Assembly: GCA_033852175.1 (NCBI GenBank)
Contig: JAWSUY010000037.1
Coordinates: 1-64,000 of the forward strand
Reading direction: 5' to 3'
Length of the DNA: 64,000 nt
DNA from: Agarilytica sp033852175
GTDB lineage: Bacteria > Pseudomonadota > Gammaproteobacteria > Pseudomonadales > Cellvibrionaceae
The notes beneath the pieces are model-generated. The model saw only the letters and a list, made by a program, of their open reading frames with translations. It was not told where the DNA came from and made no database searches. Below, piece by piece: positions 24,595 to 33,348 of this stretch (within the stretch, counting starts at the first letter, position 1; each line of letters begins with the position of its first letter). Position numbers and translations under genes: made by a program.

Positions 24595-25389
24595 TTAGTT
24601 ATTACATTCCACATTTCTTTCAGACTTTTTAAGCCATTTTTTTGCCAATTCAATATTCTTTGTAATGCTATCACCTCTACAGTAGAAGTATCCCAGCATG
24701 AGTTGGGCATATTGATCACCTTTCTTGGCCGAAGCGGTATACCAATAAAGCATTTTATTGGTATCTTCTTGAACGACTGATCCAACATCATACATTTTTG
24801 CTAAACTAAGTTGAGCATCAACATCACCAGCTTCCGCTTGGCTTTGTATAGAGAGGAAATGATCTGTGTGGTTTTTCTTGGTAAGCTCACCGTTGTCCTC
24901 TTGAAAACGTATGATGTCGAGCTGAGTATTATTCGACTCGGCTTTATCTGATTTCCGATACCAATCTATTGATTTCAAAATATCACGTTTGACACCTACT
25001 CCCTCCTCATAACTCCGGCCAATTTCATGCATCGCAAGTGTGTGACCAAGATCGCTGGCTTTCATGAAATGTGTAAAAGCGCTGTGTTCGTAAGGTTGCT
25101 TTGGGTTTGAATTTAATATGCTCAACCCCATAAAGTAATCGACTTCGCCATCCAAATCAGACTCTATTGTTTTTAGTAAAGCAATAGCCTCTGCTTTCTC
25201 GCCCGAATAAAAGTGGTTTCGGGCTTCTTCTAGGGTAGCAATATCAGCATTTTCAAGTCGATCACTTTTCTTTGCTGTAGTGCCTGATTCAGAACATGAA
25301 AGTACCATTAGCTGTACAAGGATAATGACAAAGGTAAGGATTCGTCGGGTATTAAGCCTAAGCCTTTTTGATAGTTTTTCAGCGGTCAT
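24595..25389 (-). CDS. Sel1-repeat lipoprotein
   Basis: 264 residues. A basic N-terminus and hydrophobic segment end in a lipobox (MVLSCSE, Cys near 32). Sel1-like repeats follow: AFTHFMKASDLGHTLAMHEI, SYEEGVGVKRDILKSIDWYR, LSLAKMYDVGSVVQEDTNKM and LMLGYFYCRGDSITKNIELA. Such alpha-solenoids are protein-interaction scaffolds, here presumably in the periplasm. Met1 may be upstream of the real start. It heads the group running down to 22865. Confidence 0.75.
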   Translation of the reverse strand: MTAEKLSKRLRLNTRRILTFVIILVQLMVLSCSESGTTAKKSDRLENADIATLEEARNHFYSGEKAEAIALLKTIESDLDGEVDYFMGLSILNSNPKQPYEHSAFTHFMKASDLGHTLAMHEIGRSYEEGVGVKRDILKSIDWYRKSDKAESNNTQLDIIRFQEDNGELTKKNHTDHFLSIQSQAEAGDVDAQLSLAKMYDVGSVVQEDTNKMLYWYTASAKKGDQYAQLMLGYFYCRGDSITKNIELAKKWLKKSERNVECNN

Positions 25390-25849
25390 TTTCTATTTTT
25401 CCAAAAGGGTATTCTGCTCGTCATTTCTAATGCAGAAAACTGCTTAGGTATCGCTTATAGAGATCGGATTTGATTGGCGAGGAGAGAACAATAATTAAAC
25501 GATTGACATGTATGTGTATCACCGAATGATCCCTATTTGGCCTTTTACGAGTCACGATTCCTGCTGCTTTTATGCGAACATCACAAAACCATGATTGTGT
25601 CAGAAAGTTATAGGCAGTTCTATGCGTAGATCACGGTTTAAATGATGTATATGGGAGTTCGATGCCATCTTTCATTTGACACCATCCATGTTTAAGCCAA
25701 ATAGAGCGTAGAACGCAAATGAGGGGGCTGGCGTTGCGCTTTATCACGCCTTTTCTTTCCACTACAGACAGCGGTACCTCTTGAGAAAAGGTTAGGGCCT
25801 TACCCTCTTTGTTTTCAAACGGCTTCAATTTTTAGCTTCCACTAGAACC
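25390..25849. other. 460-nt region without a supported gene
   Basis: The only frame above 60 codons (25631-25828, minus) has no ribosome binding site, an odd composition and no recognisable motif. It is therefore not annotated as a gene. I see no tRNA, clear terminator or repeat here. It should contain the promoter of the Sel1 lipoprotein gene and the 3' end of the ternary-system operon. Confidence 0.4.
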
Positions 25850-28546
25850 TCATAGCACAAAATCACTAACCACCTCACCATACCCAACATCGACCACAAG
25901 TACCCTGCCATCACTGTGGTGGATCAACAACAGATCTCCCTGAGCCCGTTTTAAAAGGTGTCCCGCACCTTCAAACCGAACTGAAAGCACTCGCGGTTTC
26001 ACATCGAGGTGCTGCACCGGGCACACATGCAATGAAACGCTATCGTCGAAAGCCGTCACTGCATATAGGTAACGCCCTAAAAGCTCTAATTCATTTGGCT
26101 CGGAAGTCACATCCAAATGATTCCAGTTAATATTTCCATTTTCGCAAAATATTCCAAATTGGCTACGATCATCTTCCTTTGTTCCCGCAATGATCCCGTC
26201 GTCACGTAAGGTCACTGGATAGAAGTCTTTAAGGTTTTGCTGTTTGTACGGTGATCGTTCTTTAAGGTAGAGGTTAGGCAGTTGGTATGTCCAAAGCTCA
26301 AAACTCTCTTCCGTAGCTAGGCAGAAGGTAAAGCAGTGCAGGCTTCGTTTTATGCTGTTAACTGTCCCGGGTAACTTACCTACACTCCACAATGCATTCT
26401 GTTCAGAAGAGTGAACATCCAATGCAAATATTATGTCATCGCGCCCAACCAACCACGTATTACCATCGTAGCAATCGGCCCACTTTGTAATGGTAAGGTC
26501 CAACCAATGTTCAGTAACGCGCGATTTTACGTCAATTTTGTGAACAACTTGATACCCCGAACGCTCAGCCACAAAAAGTGCCGCAGTCCCCTCATCCGAA
26601 ACCACTATTTTATGACACGGAATTGCGTAGCGTGAAAGAAGCTTCCCTCGCCCACTCCAATGCTCGACTCCCGATTCACCGAACGCCACCAGTATTTGGC
26701 CATTGCATAACACCGTACAATCTTCGGCTTGCCGCCCATGGCTCTCACCAAACAGCATTTCCTTAGGCTTAGCGAGGTTAAAGAGCATCGTCTGCTTCCC
26801 TGCACTGCCAATGCCGAGGTTTCGTACATCAGCCCTCAACGTTAGGTCTTCCGCAATGAAACATAGGCGATTCCATCGCTTAGCATCATGTTTCAAATTC
26901 CCTTTCGCAACTTCAATCAGATAATGGCGAGACGCAATCGAAGCAATTCGTTTGTTTGGTTTAATATCTCCCAGCGTAACGATCTCGTCATAAAGTGCTA
27001 AGTGTTCTTTTGGCGAATCTTCTCTGAGCAACGCATCAATTTTAACTAAGTACTCATCGTAATGTTCAGCATCATGGACTGCCAAACGAACTAAATGGCG
27101 CGCGCCCACGGCACCACCTAAAGAAACACTTTCTTTCATCCACTCGAGAACAGTCGATCGTTTTTCAGAAATAGGCCAAGCAATATCCGCCGCGCGATTA
27201 ATATTACCCCCACGATAATGTAATTCCGCACATTGCCAGCGCAGCATATCCGCCTCTTTTGGGTGAAGCTTTTCCAACGCCGTGACGGCCTCTTCATAAC
27301 AACCCGAAACAACGGCAACATGCATAGCACGGTCAATTTTTTTAGCCAAAATCCACTGCCTTACGATTCTGGCAGGGGAAAGGTTTTGGCCTTCCGCCAA
27401 TTCAGCAGCTAAATCGTACTGCTCATGCTTTTCTAGGTAGGCAACGGCCCTATCAATATCTCTTAGCAACTCGGCCAAAATAAACGCCGCTTTTTTATAG
27501 TTGCCCGCCCTATCCATTTTTGTAAATGCCACCTCATACATCGTTCGCAGACGAGAGAGCAACTCTTCCTCCATATTGACACTGCCACTCCCACCTTGTG
27601 CATAGGGCTGAATAGAAGTCGACATATGGCCACTGATTCGGCCTAAAGACGCACCCTGCGACTGTAAGGCGTCTTGTATATTGCTGAGCGGAATAGCGTT
27701 ACGCAGAGCTGCATCAATATCACCGCCATCAAACTCATCCATCATTTTCTGAACATATTTCGCCTGCGCCTTGCCGATAGCCTTACCCAATGCAGAGGAC
27801 ATCACAAAATGTGAAAAAGCATGACGAAGTCGTTCAATTAAACCGCGCGAAGTAACGCCAGGTTGCTGAGCGGAATAACGAGAAGCGTTACCACCCGTAC
27901 CACCTGAGCCACCCCTACCACTCGCAGCCGAAGAAGCAAAAAGTTTTTTGACGCTAGAAAATAAAGCAGAAAATCCAGCACCACTCCTTTCGCCGTGATC
28001 GACATAACCTTTACGGGCTCGGTCACCAAGTTTTTCAAGGGTTTCTATTAATTCAGGGCTTTCATCTAGGCCTTTGTCATTGAGAACGTTCCGAACAGAC
28101 TTTTTGCTTTCTCTGGCCTTTATTTCAGGTGTTTTAATCACCCCTAAGGTTTCTAATTTCACCTCAGAATAATGAGAAAGGTCTAGCCACTCAGAAGGGT
28201 TAAACTCTAACTCGGGGCACAGCTCCAATGATTCACAGCGACCATTTTTTAACAGCCAAACGACTGGGTGGCTGCCACAAGAAGAAAGTTCCAATGACGA
28301 TTGCCATAAGACATTACTAAAGCCACCAAATTGTTTTATTAATGGCGCGCCTAAAGACTGACTCAGATAGACCGTCACCGTCTCTTGAAACAGTAAGATA
28401 AACCCATGCTTGGATTTATACACTTTGGACGATGGCGACCACAGCGTTAGGATGCGGTTTTTAACTTCCATACTGGGCAGCGCATCGTCAAAGAAAAAAC
28501 CAATGCTATGGACTCGCCCTTTGGGGTAGGTGTACGACAACGACAT
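25850..28546 (-). CDS. bpX6-type protein of a MoxR-vWA-beta-propeller ternary system
   Basis: 898 residues. The N-terminus (GFFFDDALPSMEVKNRILTL, followed by a stretch of beta strands to about 110) resembles the bpX6 domain of these systems. A Gly/Ser-rich linker (about 205-225) leads to an alpha-helical repeat region (about 240-560, TPR-like pairs such as YDLAAELAEGQNL and YEEAVTALEKLHP). A C-terminal beta-propeller-like region (about 600-898; EHWSGRGKLLSRY, WLVGRDDIIFALDV) completes it. Its ATG overlaps the stop of the vWA gene by one base (TGATG). Such proteins are thought to be the regulated sensor/effector arm of NTP-dependent conflict systems. Confidence 0.7.
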   Translation of the reverse strand: MSLSYTYPKGRVHSIGFFFDDALPSMEVKNRILTLWSPSSKVYKSKHGFILLFQETVTVYLSQSLGAPLIKQFGGFSNVLWQSSLELSSCGSHPVVWLLKNGRCESLELCPELEFNPSEWLDLSHYSEVKLETLGVIKTPEIKARESKKSVRNVLNDKGLDESPELIETLEKLGDRARKGYVDHGERSGAGFSALFSSVKKLFASSAASGRGGSGGTGGNASRYSAQQPGVTSRGLIERLRHAFSHFVMSSALGKAIGKAQAKYVQKMMDEFDGGDIDAALRNAIPLSNIQDALQSQGASLGRISGHMSTSIQPYAQGGSGSVNMEEELLSRLRTMYEVAFTKMDRAGNYKKAAFILAELLRDIDRAVAYLEKHEQYDLAAELAEGQNLSPARIVRQWILAKKIDRAMHVAVVSGCYEEAVTALEKLHPKEADMLRWQCAELHYRGGNINRAADIAWPISEKRSTVLEWMKESVSLGGAVGARHLVRLAVHDAEHYDEYLVKIDALLREDSPKEHLALYDEIVTLGDIKPNKRIASIASRHYLIEVAKGNLKHDAKRWNRLCFIAEDLTLRADVRNLGIGSAGKQTMLFNLAKPKEMLFGESHGRQAEDCTVLCNGQILVAFGESGVEHWSGRGKLLSRYAIPCHKIVVSDEGTAALFVAERSGYQVVHKIDVKSRVTEHWLDLTITKWADCYDGNTWLVGRDDIIFALDVHSSEQNALWSVGKLPGTVNSIKRSLHCFTFCLATEESFELWTYQLPNLYLKERSPYKQQNLKDFYPVTLRDDGIIAGTKEDDRSQFGIFCENGNINWNHLDVTSEPNELELLGRYLYAVTAFDDSVSLHVCPVQHLDVKPRVLSVRFEGAGHLLKRAQGDLLLIHHSDGRVLVVDVGYGEVVSDFVL

Positions 28547-30384
28547 CAGACAGCACCTCCATTTGCAAGCCTTAACAATTCGTCACCACCCAAAAGATTG
28601 ACGACAATCATTTCTTTCGCAGAATTCACATACTGCAAATAACCGTATCGCGGATTTAACTGACCGCTCTCAAACTCGGAAGTAAGACTGATTAGACAGT
28701 ATTCTCCACCACTCCAAACTGCAAACACGGATTTATCATCCGGTTTCATTACGACTAATACAGGCATTTTCTTAGTTTTAGATTCAGAAAACCCCACTAG
28801 ATTTTCTGACACGTGCATAACACCGACAACACGATCACACTCTTCAACTTCCACAGTATTATTCTCTGGCCCAGCAACTACAGCCCACATATTGTCATCG
28901 TTCTCGTAGGCAAAACAGCCAACTGAGCCTTTGTGCCAAGGGCCGCTCCCATGAACAAATATGGCCGGTTTTTCTTGCGAGTAATTAATCTTAAATTCAC
29001 GACTGCTCGGCTGGGACGAAGCCAAATACCACTGAACCGTTAAACAGTTTTGTTCTCGCTCAAAACGCACACTATATTCACACGTAATCGTTTGCCCTAA
29101 TGCAATCACATTGTCATCTTCAGTTTTAAATAGCGCGAGATCATCTTCCAAGCCTAAGGTGCGAAGCTGACCTTTAGTATCCAGCAAAAAGAGCTTCGCA
29201 GTTCCTGATTCCGATTGGCCAATCACAATAGAAAGTAAAGCAGCATTATCCCCACCAAATGGAATCGACTGTTTTTTGTCGACCGTTTTAACCTGGCCGT
29301 ATTGGGGAGAGTTATGAAAATAGAAATGCCCCTTATCGACACATAATATTACCGAACGCTTTTTCGTTAAAAATACGCCAATACACTGCTGCCCTTCCGG
29401 CACGTCAAAAAATCCGGGAGACTGGTGTTTTTTTGAAGGCTTTTCATTGATCGCATGTATCGAAAGCTTGCCGTCATTGTTCAAACACGCTAAACGCCGA
29501 CCATTTGCACTGCTCACCCACGAACCAGATTCGTCCCACTTAGCAGAGATGAGTGCTTTTTTACTCTCAGAAAATGGATTACGCAGAATTCGAACGTTAA
29601 GGTCTTCATCCGTAAGCGTTAAAGAAAGGCTGCGGGTCGACTTATTGAACGCTATCGATACACTTATTGAATCGGGATCTAAAATAGGTTCATCGATCGA
29701 AACAAGTCGAGACACATCAACGGGCTTGTTCAGAGGTGATTTCGTCACGAGCCACAAATCCTGAACAAGGCTCGGCAATTCAGATACCCCTATACTGCGG
29801 TTTTGCTCCTCTTCCATATCGCTAAGCAGTGACGCCATCCAAGCATCGAGGATATCCTGACTGACCAACATGTGAGACCGCTGTTTTAACCACAACAAAA
29901 CGGAGTCTTTCGACAAGCCCTCCTGCCATACAAAATTGGCATCCTGCAACACGCCCCACTTAAAGCGAAGCTTATGCTTATCCGCTCTTCGGGCAAGTAA
30001 TATCAACGTTGCGAGCTGTACCAATCGAGGTCGGCCCAACTGTTCTGGACCGCAATCAAATAAAGCATAACAAGTACGGTCTTCGCGATTTTCTTTACGT
30101 TGCGGCTCTAAAAATAAATGCTCTCCAGTGATCGCACGCCGAATAAACTCGTCTGGACACTCCTCTTGTAATGCCCACTCCGTCAATAATAAGCGCTCAT
30201 AATTAGCGTCTCGCGTCAGCCCATTAAAGCCGTCAGGTTCGATATCGCCATCGAAATTATCCAAAGGATTATTTTGAATCAACGGAGACAGTTGATTCAC
30301 AAGGCTCGCCATTAACCCCGCAATATCATCGGGAAAGGCGCCCAATAACTCCTGCCAACTAGCGAGTGGCTTCGGCAGTTCCAT
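28546..30384 (-). CDS. vWA-like protein with C-terminal beta-propeller (ternary system)
   Basis: 612 residues. The N-terminal third carries the family's helical lead (YERLLLTEWALQEECPDEFI) and a vWA-like Rossmann segment (RTCYALFDCGPEQLGRPRLV, about 105-125). There the metal-binding DxSxS is replaced by DCGPE, so metal binding is doubtful. From about 230 to the end, short beta-blade repeats (WVSSANGRRLACLNNDGKLS, GVFLTKKRSVILCVDKGHFY) form a propeller. It overlaps its neighbours by one base at both ends (TAATG and TGATG), showing strict translational coupling with bpX5 and bpX6 genes. Confidence 0.7.
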   Translation of the reverse strand: MELPKPLASWQELLGAFPDDIAGLMASLVNQLSPLIQNNPLDNFDGDIEPDGFNGLTRDANYERLLLTEWALQEECPDEFIRRAITGEHLFLEPQRKENREDRTCYALFDCGPEQLGRPRLVQLATLILLARRADKHKLRFKWGVLQDANFVWQEGLSKDSVLLWLKQRSHMLVSQDILDAWMASLLSDMEEEQNRSIGVSELPSLVQDLWLVTKSPLNKPVDVSRLVSIDEPILDPDSISVSIAFNKSTRSLSLTLTDEDLNVRILRNPFSESKKALISAKWDESGSWVSSANGRRLACLNNDGKLSIHAINEKPSKKHQSPGFFDVPEGQQCIGVFLTKKRSVILCVDKGHFYFHNSPQYGQVKTVDKKQSIPFGGDNAALLSIVIGQSESGTAKLFLLDTKGQLRTLGLEDDLALFKTEDDNVIALGQTITCEYSVRFEREQNCLTVQWYLASSQPSSREFKINYSQEKPAIFVHGSGPWHKGSVGCFAYENDDNMWAVVAGPENNTVEVEECDRVVGVMHVSENLVGFSESKTKKMPVLVVMKPDDKSVFAVWSGGEYCLISLTSEFESGQLNPRYGYLQYVNSAKEMIVVNLLGGDELLRLANGGAV

Positions 30385-30788
30385 TACGTTATTTCCTGTA
30401 GACGTTCAGAGGCAATTTTTAAAGCCTGAGACAAATTGTAAACTTCGTGTTGCCAAGGGTTAATCACAAACTGCCCTTGACCAAATTTTTTTAAAAAAGC
30501 GCGATCTAGCCATGACACAGGAACACTTGGCAATAACTGTGTGGGAAAATACAAATGAGGGGCTGTCGAGTCCTGACCTAAATAAACGCCATTGGGCAAC
30601 CAAGGTAAGTCCTCTTCGTTACCCAGAATAATCAATACATTGTCGCTCACACTCCCCCGCAATCGCGACAAGCGCTCAGGAGACAATTGCAGAAGTGAAC
30701 GTTTCATCGCGGCCCGATGTTCTGGCAGAGCTAAAATTCCGACAGGAGCCAGCGGCGCCTTTCTTGGGCGCCAAGTCAGTTTATCCAT
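30384..30788 (-). CDS. bpX5-type small protein (ternary system)
   Basis: 134 residues. WRPRKAPLAPVGILALPEH, VLIILGNEEDLPWLPNGVYLG and PHLYFPTQLLPSVPVSWLDRAF fit the bpX5 domain found only with MoxR-vWA-propeller systems. It is soluble with no signal peptide. It starts 12 nt after the MoxR C-terminal gene and its TAA overlaps the vWA ATG. Function unknown; probably a substrate-recognition or adaptor subunit. Confidence 0.65.
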   Translation of the reverse strand: MDKLTWRPRKAPLAPVGILALPEHRAAMKRSLLQLSPERLSRLRGSVSDNVLIILGNEEDLPWLPNGVYLGQDSTAPHLYFPTQLLPSVPVSWLDRAFLKKFGQGQFVINPWQHEVYNLSQALKIASERLQEIT

Positions 30789-30800
30789 AAAGTAATACTG

Positions 30801-31322
30801 CTATTCCACCAATCCCAATACATCCATTAGCTGCTCTCGCACTAATTTAAGACTTTCTGGCATTGTATTAATATTGAAACCCGTATCGATTTCTCGCCCT
30901 AACGCTTCGAGAGATAGCATATTCCGTTCATCCGGGGGTACAGCAAGAAGAACCTCAGCTTGCTCCACCAGACGCTGTGCTCGAGCTAAAGGCCCCATGG
31001 AAGCATTTTCTGCCGCCGCGCCCAACGTTAAGTTCTGAGTTCCAGATAATTGCTCTTTAAGAATTTCCCGTGCACTCAACTGATCCTCTTGACGAGCAAT
31101 GACATGTAAAATTGGCCACAGATCCGCTTCATTGGGGCTTTCACGACCATCGAGTACAGCCGCAGCGGCAATCAAACGCTGGCTTTTCACGATCCGACGA
31201 TCCGACAGTACAATATTTTCCTTACGCAACAAACGCACACAGTCCGCCAACAGCCCCGTGATGCCCTGCATGTTTGCCTTTTCAGCCATAGAAGTCAGGT
31301 ATTCGAGCTGCGCCATACTCAC
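30801..31322 (-). CDS. MoxR-type protein, C-terminal lid part (split gene)
   Basis: 173 residues equal to the C-terminal half of MoxR/RavA-like ATPases: SDRRIVKSQRLIAAAAVLDG carries the sensor-2 Arg, and EADLWPILHV is the typical lid helix. A helical tail follows. It has no Walker motifs of its own. It starts with GTG at 31322 (an ATG lies two codons further) and overlaps the upstream ATPase half by four bases (GTGA), which sit in a -1 relation just after an A4 run. The two halves together make a normal-length MoxR of about 378 residues. Confidence 0.7.
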   Translation of the reverse strand: MSMAQLEYLTSMAEKANMQGITGLLADCVRLLRKENIVLSDRRIVKSQRLIAAAAVLDGRESPNEADLWPILHVIARQEDQLSAREILKEQLSGTQNLTLGAAAENASMGPLARAQRLVEQAEVLLAVPPDERNMLSLEALGREIDTGFNINTMPESLKLVREQLMDVLGLVE

Positions 31323-31939
31323 TTTTCTTTCGGCACAAAATGATCACTCTGCCAACCTTGAGTCAACAGCGATTCCAGCTGCGAATCAGGAACTGACTCG
31401 ACAAAATAACGCACCAAAAAGCGATCCCCAAAGGCGGCAAGCGATTCATCATCGGGGAGGTGATTTGCTGCACCAACACAAATTTTAAGCGGGCAAGAAA
31501 CGACCGTATGACCACGCCGAAAACGGCGTTCATTTAGCACCCCTAACAGGGTATTAAGCACGGCAGTTGACCCAAGAAAGACTTCATCCAGGAATACGAT
31601 TTCGGCTTCCGGCAACATTCCCTCTGTCGCGGTCTCCACCAAACCTTCTTTTAACTTTCGAATATCGATGGGACCAAACAATTCGCTTGGCTCGGTAAAC
31701 CGACCGAGAAGGTATTCAAAATAACGACCATCCAGAACTTGAGCAACACGGCGTACAGCAGCACTCTTCGCAGTACCGGGAGGACCAATAACCAGCATAT
31801 GCTCACCAGCCACCGCCGAAAGCAGTATCAGGTCAACAAGCGCCTCCCTCTCAACCAAGCCCCTAGCCGCAGACTTCGCCGCTGAACGTAACGATGCTGC
31901 AGCATCCTTCAGTGTCAATAACGACTCCATTATTCCCAT
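31319..31939 (-). CDS. MoxR-type AAA+ ATPase, N-terminal ATPase part (split gene)
   Basis: 206 residues with Walker A (VIGPPGTAKS, about 50-59), the MoxR insert (FTEPSELFGPIDI), Walker B (IVFLDEVFLGS, about 114-124), sensor 1 (CVGAANHLPDD) and the Arg-finger region (AFGDRFLVRYFVE). It ends in VPKEK instead of continuing to the lid domain, which is encoded separately in the next frame. MoxR ATPases remodel partner proteins in concert with vWA proteins. First gene of the five-gene operon 31939-25850. Split or frameshifted; both parts look intact. Confidence 0.8.
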   Translation of the reverse strand: MGIMESLLTLKDAAASLRSAAKSAARGLVEREALVDLILLSAVAGEHMLVIGPPGTAKSAAVRRVAQVLDGRYFEYLLGRFTEPSELFGPIDIRKLKEGLVETATEGMLPEAEIVFLDEVFLGSTAVLNTLLGVLNERRFRRGHTVVSCPLKICVGAANHLPDDESLAAFGDRFLVRYFVESVPDSQLESLLTQGWQSDHFVPKEK

Positions 31940-32337
31940 TCCTATCTACATATAATTTGGAGCACATTAAACACCATGGCACCTGGATACTCAACTGAGG
32001 CAGCGGATAAATAGAGCTGTCAGATGTTACCAGCGCGGTTCCTAGGCGTGTATTGATTTACTTTGAGCCCAGATGGCGAAACGGAAAGACTCAAGGGGCT
32101 TAAAATTCGCCGAACAAACGTTCGGTTCAAGCCTGCCCCAAGCACGTCGCCCTCGGCAAGAGTCGAAGTCTATTTGCCCTCCTCGATTTTAAGACTGCTA
32201 CAAGACTTGAGGGCTGTTTTTTCCACAAGCGGACATCAACGCTTTTTAGCTGAACCTGTAATGTGTACTAGTGATCGCGGTGCTACTTGATAGCGACTTG
32301 ATTATGACTTTATAAAATAGACCCGACCCCTTACTTT
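31940..32337. other. 398-nt spacer between ternary system and cassette-like array
   Basis: No supported protein gene. It holds a degenerate tRNA-Leu-like sequence (32067-32145). After that comes a weak GCCCTC/GAGGGC hairpin followed by T6 (about 32177-32226). Near 32240 the minus strand has GTTGATGTCCGC, a box similar to those in the repeats of the neighbouring array. The segment marks the downstream edge of that array. Confidence 0.4.
32067..32145 (+). pseudogene. Degenerate tRNA-Leu(UAA)-like sequence
   Basis: Starts GCCCAGATGGCGAAACGG, has the D-arm AGAC, an anticodon loop CTTAAAA (UAA) and the T-loop GTTCAAG, and ends near AGCAC. These correspond position by position to tRNA-Leu(UAA), including the one intact in this window at 55486-55572 (opposite strand). 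The acceptor strands no longer pair, the anticodon stem is mismatched, the variable arm is shortened and CCA is missing, so it should not fold into a working tRNA. Probably a fossil from a mobile element or an old integration site. Confidence 0.5.
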
Positions 32338-32619
32338 TTACATCACACGACGTTCCATTTCCTCGTAAAAGTATCGCGATAGTCGACCACGCCCCTCTTG
32401 TGAAAAATATTGGTAATAACGGGATAGAAAATACCAATAAAATACCCATATCACCAAATATAAGGCTGAAGGATTCCCCAATTTTCCAAAATCCATTCCG
32501 AGAAAGGTAAGCTTACTAATTTCGACTCCCGCAAATTTCAGAAAAATTAGAATACAAGAAACAGAAATTAAGTTTCTCCTCTGCCTAACCAAACCTTCTG
32601 ACATTGGTTCAATTTTCAA
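32338..32619 (-). CDS. Small membrane protein, possibly truncated cassette gene
   Basis: 93 residues with two hydrophobic helices (NLISVSCILIFLKFAGV about 16-32; LYLVIWVFYWYFLSRYYQYF about 53-72) and a basic tail. The N-terminus, with a conserved-looking RQRRNLI before the first helix, looks like the beginning of longer accessory membrane proteins; the end after EEMERRVM may be a truncation. Its ATG lies 22 nt after the GTTATGC box of the attC-like element at 32635-32682, typical for a cassette gene. It is the last gene of the array. Confidence 0.5.
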   Translation of the reverse strand: MKIEPMSEGLVRQRRNLISVSCILIFLKFAGVEISKLTFLGMDFGKLGNPSALYLVIWVFYWYFLSRYYQYFSQEGRGRLSRYFYEEMERRVM

Positions 32620-32634
32620 TTTTTACTCCATACT

Positions 32635-32682
32635 GCATAACTTTCTAATAACCCTCGCCTACGGGCGGTTATCTTGTTTTTA
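32635..32682 (-). repeat. attC-like cassette recombination repeat (copy a)
   Basis: Read on the minus strand: an AAAC end, AAG, then the hairpin ATAACCGCCC-GTA-GGCGAGGGTTAT, a six-base spacer and GTTATGC. The asymmetric spacers and the AAC...GTT ends match integron attC layout. The preceding gene stops immediately before it and the next starts 22 nt after it. Related copies lie at 34768, 37826, 38708 and 40090. Confidence 0.55.
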
Positions 32683-32686
32683 TGAC

Positions 32687-33199
32687 CTACTTGTCAATAT
32701 TTACATGTATTGGATTAAATGCGGACCCACGACCATATAGCTGTTCATTTGTTCTACGCATATTGTCGGATGCGTGGCTCAATGCATTTGCTATAGCCTG
32801 AACCTTTTGCTGTTTGCGAGAAAGTCTGACTAGGAAAAAGTCAGCCATGGTATTACATTCATCGTCGGCAAACCCTGCCTTTTCAATTTTATCTAGAGTT
32901 GCCTTAAAATGAGGATACGCACCCTTAAAATGATACGAAGCTAAATTTTGACATAATTTAAGTTTGTATCCCGGTGAAATTCGATCGATCTCACTGTTGG
33001 CTATGTCTTGACAGTGCTGAGAGTCAATATTACGGGTGTCAATTTCTTCTTTGGTCAAGTGGACAACCTCATCATGTGCATATAACGAATATCGACCAAA
33101 ATTTTCGCATAGCCTCTCATCAGTCAAACTCTTTACTTTTCCAGCGTAACCACATCCTGAGATAAATATAATACTTAATATAATAATTAGTGCTTTCAT
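32687..33199 (-). CDS. Hypothetical lipoprotein (cassette-like gene)
   Basis: 170 residues from the ATG at 33199, chosen because GGAAG stands 5-6 nt before it and the signal peptide starts there (MKALIIILSIIFISGCG); a reading frame up to 33229 has no ribosome binding site. The lipobox Cys is near residue 16. Mature part: six further cysteines and helical segments (RLCENFGRYSLY, LKLCQNLASYHF). No family recognised. It lies exactly between two attC-like elements. Confidence 0.65.
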   Translation of the reverse strand: MKALIIILSIIFISGCGYAGKVKSLTDERLCENFGRYSLYAHDEVVHLTKEEIDTRNIDSQHCQDIANSEIDRISPGYKLKLCQNLASYHFKGAYPHFKATLDKIEKAGFADDECNTMADFFLVRLSRKQQKVQAIANALSHASDNMRRTNEQLYGRGSAFNPIHVNIDK

Positions 33200-33225
33200 A
33201 TTCTTCCAATTTTTTTCTTGGCATG

Positions 33226-33345
33226 TCATAACACTTACATATGCGGATTATTAGCTAGATTGTTTTATATGCCATTTTTCGCGCAGATCGAGTAGCATAT
33301 AGAATATCGTAGACCAACAATTCCGGCATGATGTTTTTGTTAGGT
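33226..33345 (-). repeat. Long attC-like element
   Basis: On the minus strand it begins with ACCTAAC (fits RYYYAAC) directly after the stop of the preceding gene and ends with GTTATGA. The ends carry an imperfect dyad (ACATCATGCCGGAATT against AATAATCCGCATATGT). About 120 nt long, within the attC size range, and 27 nt before the next start codon. Sequence differs from the short repeats but the architecture is the same. Confidence 0.45.
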
Positions 33346-33348
33346 TGA

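Noticed and set aside
25631..25828. Minus-strand 65-codon frame between the bpX6 gene and the Sel1 lipoprotein
   Set aside because: No start signal, no motif and unusual composition; cannot be supported as a gene.
32063..32290. Plus-strand 75-codon frame
   Set aside because: It runs through the tRNA-Leu-like remnant and a hairpin; coding is unlikely.
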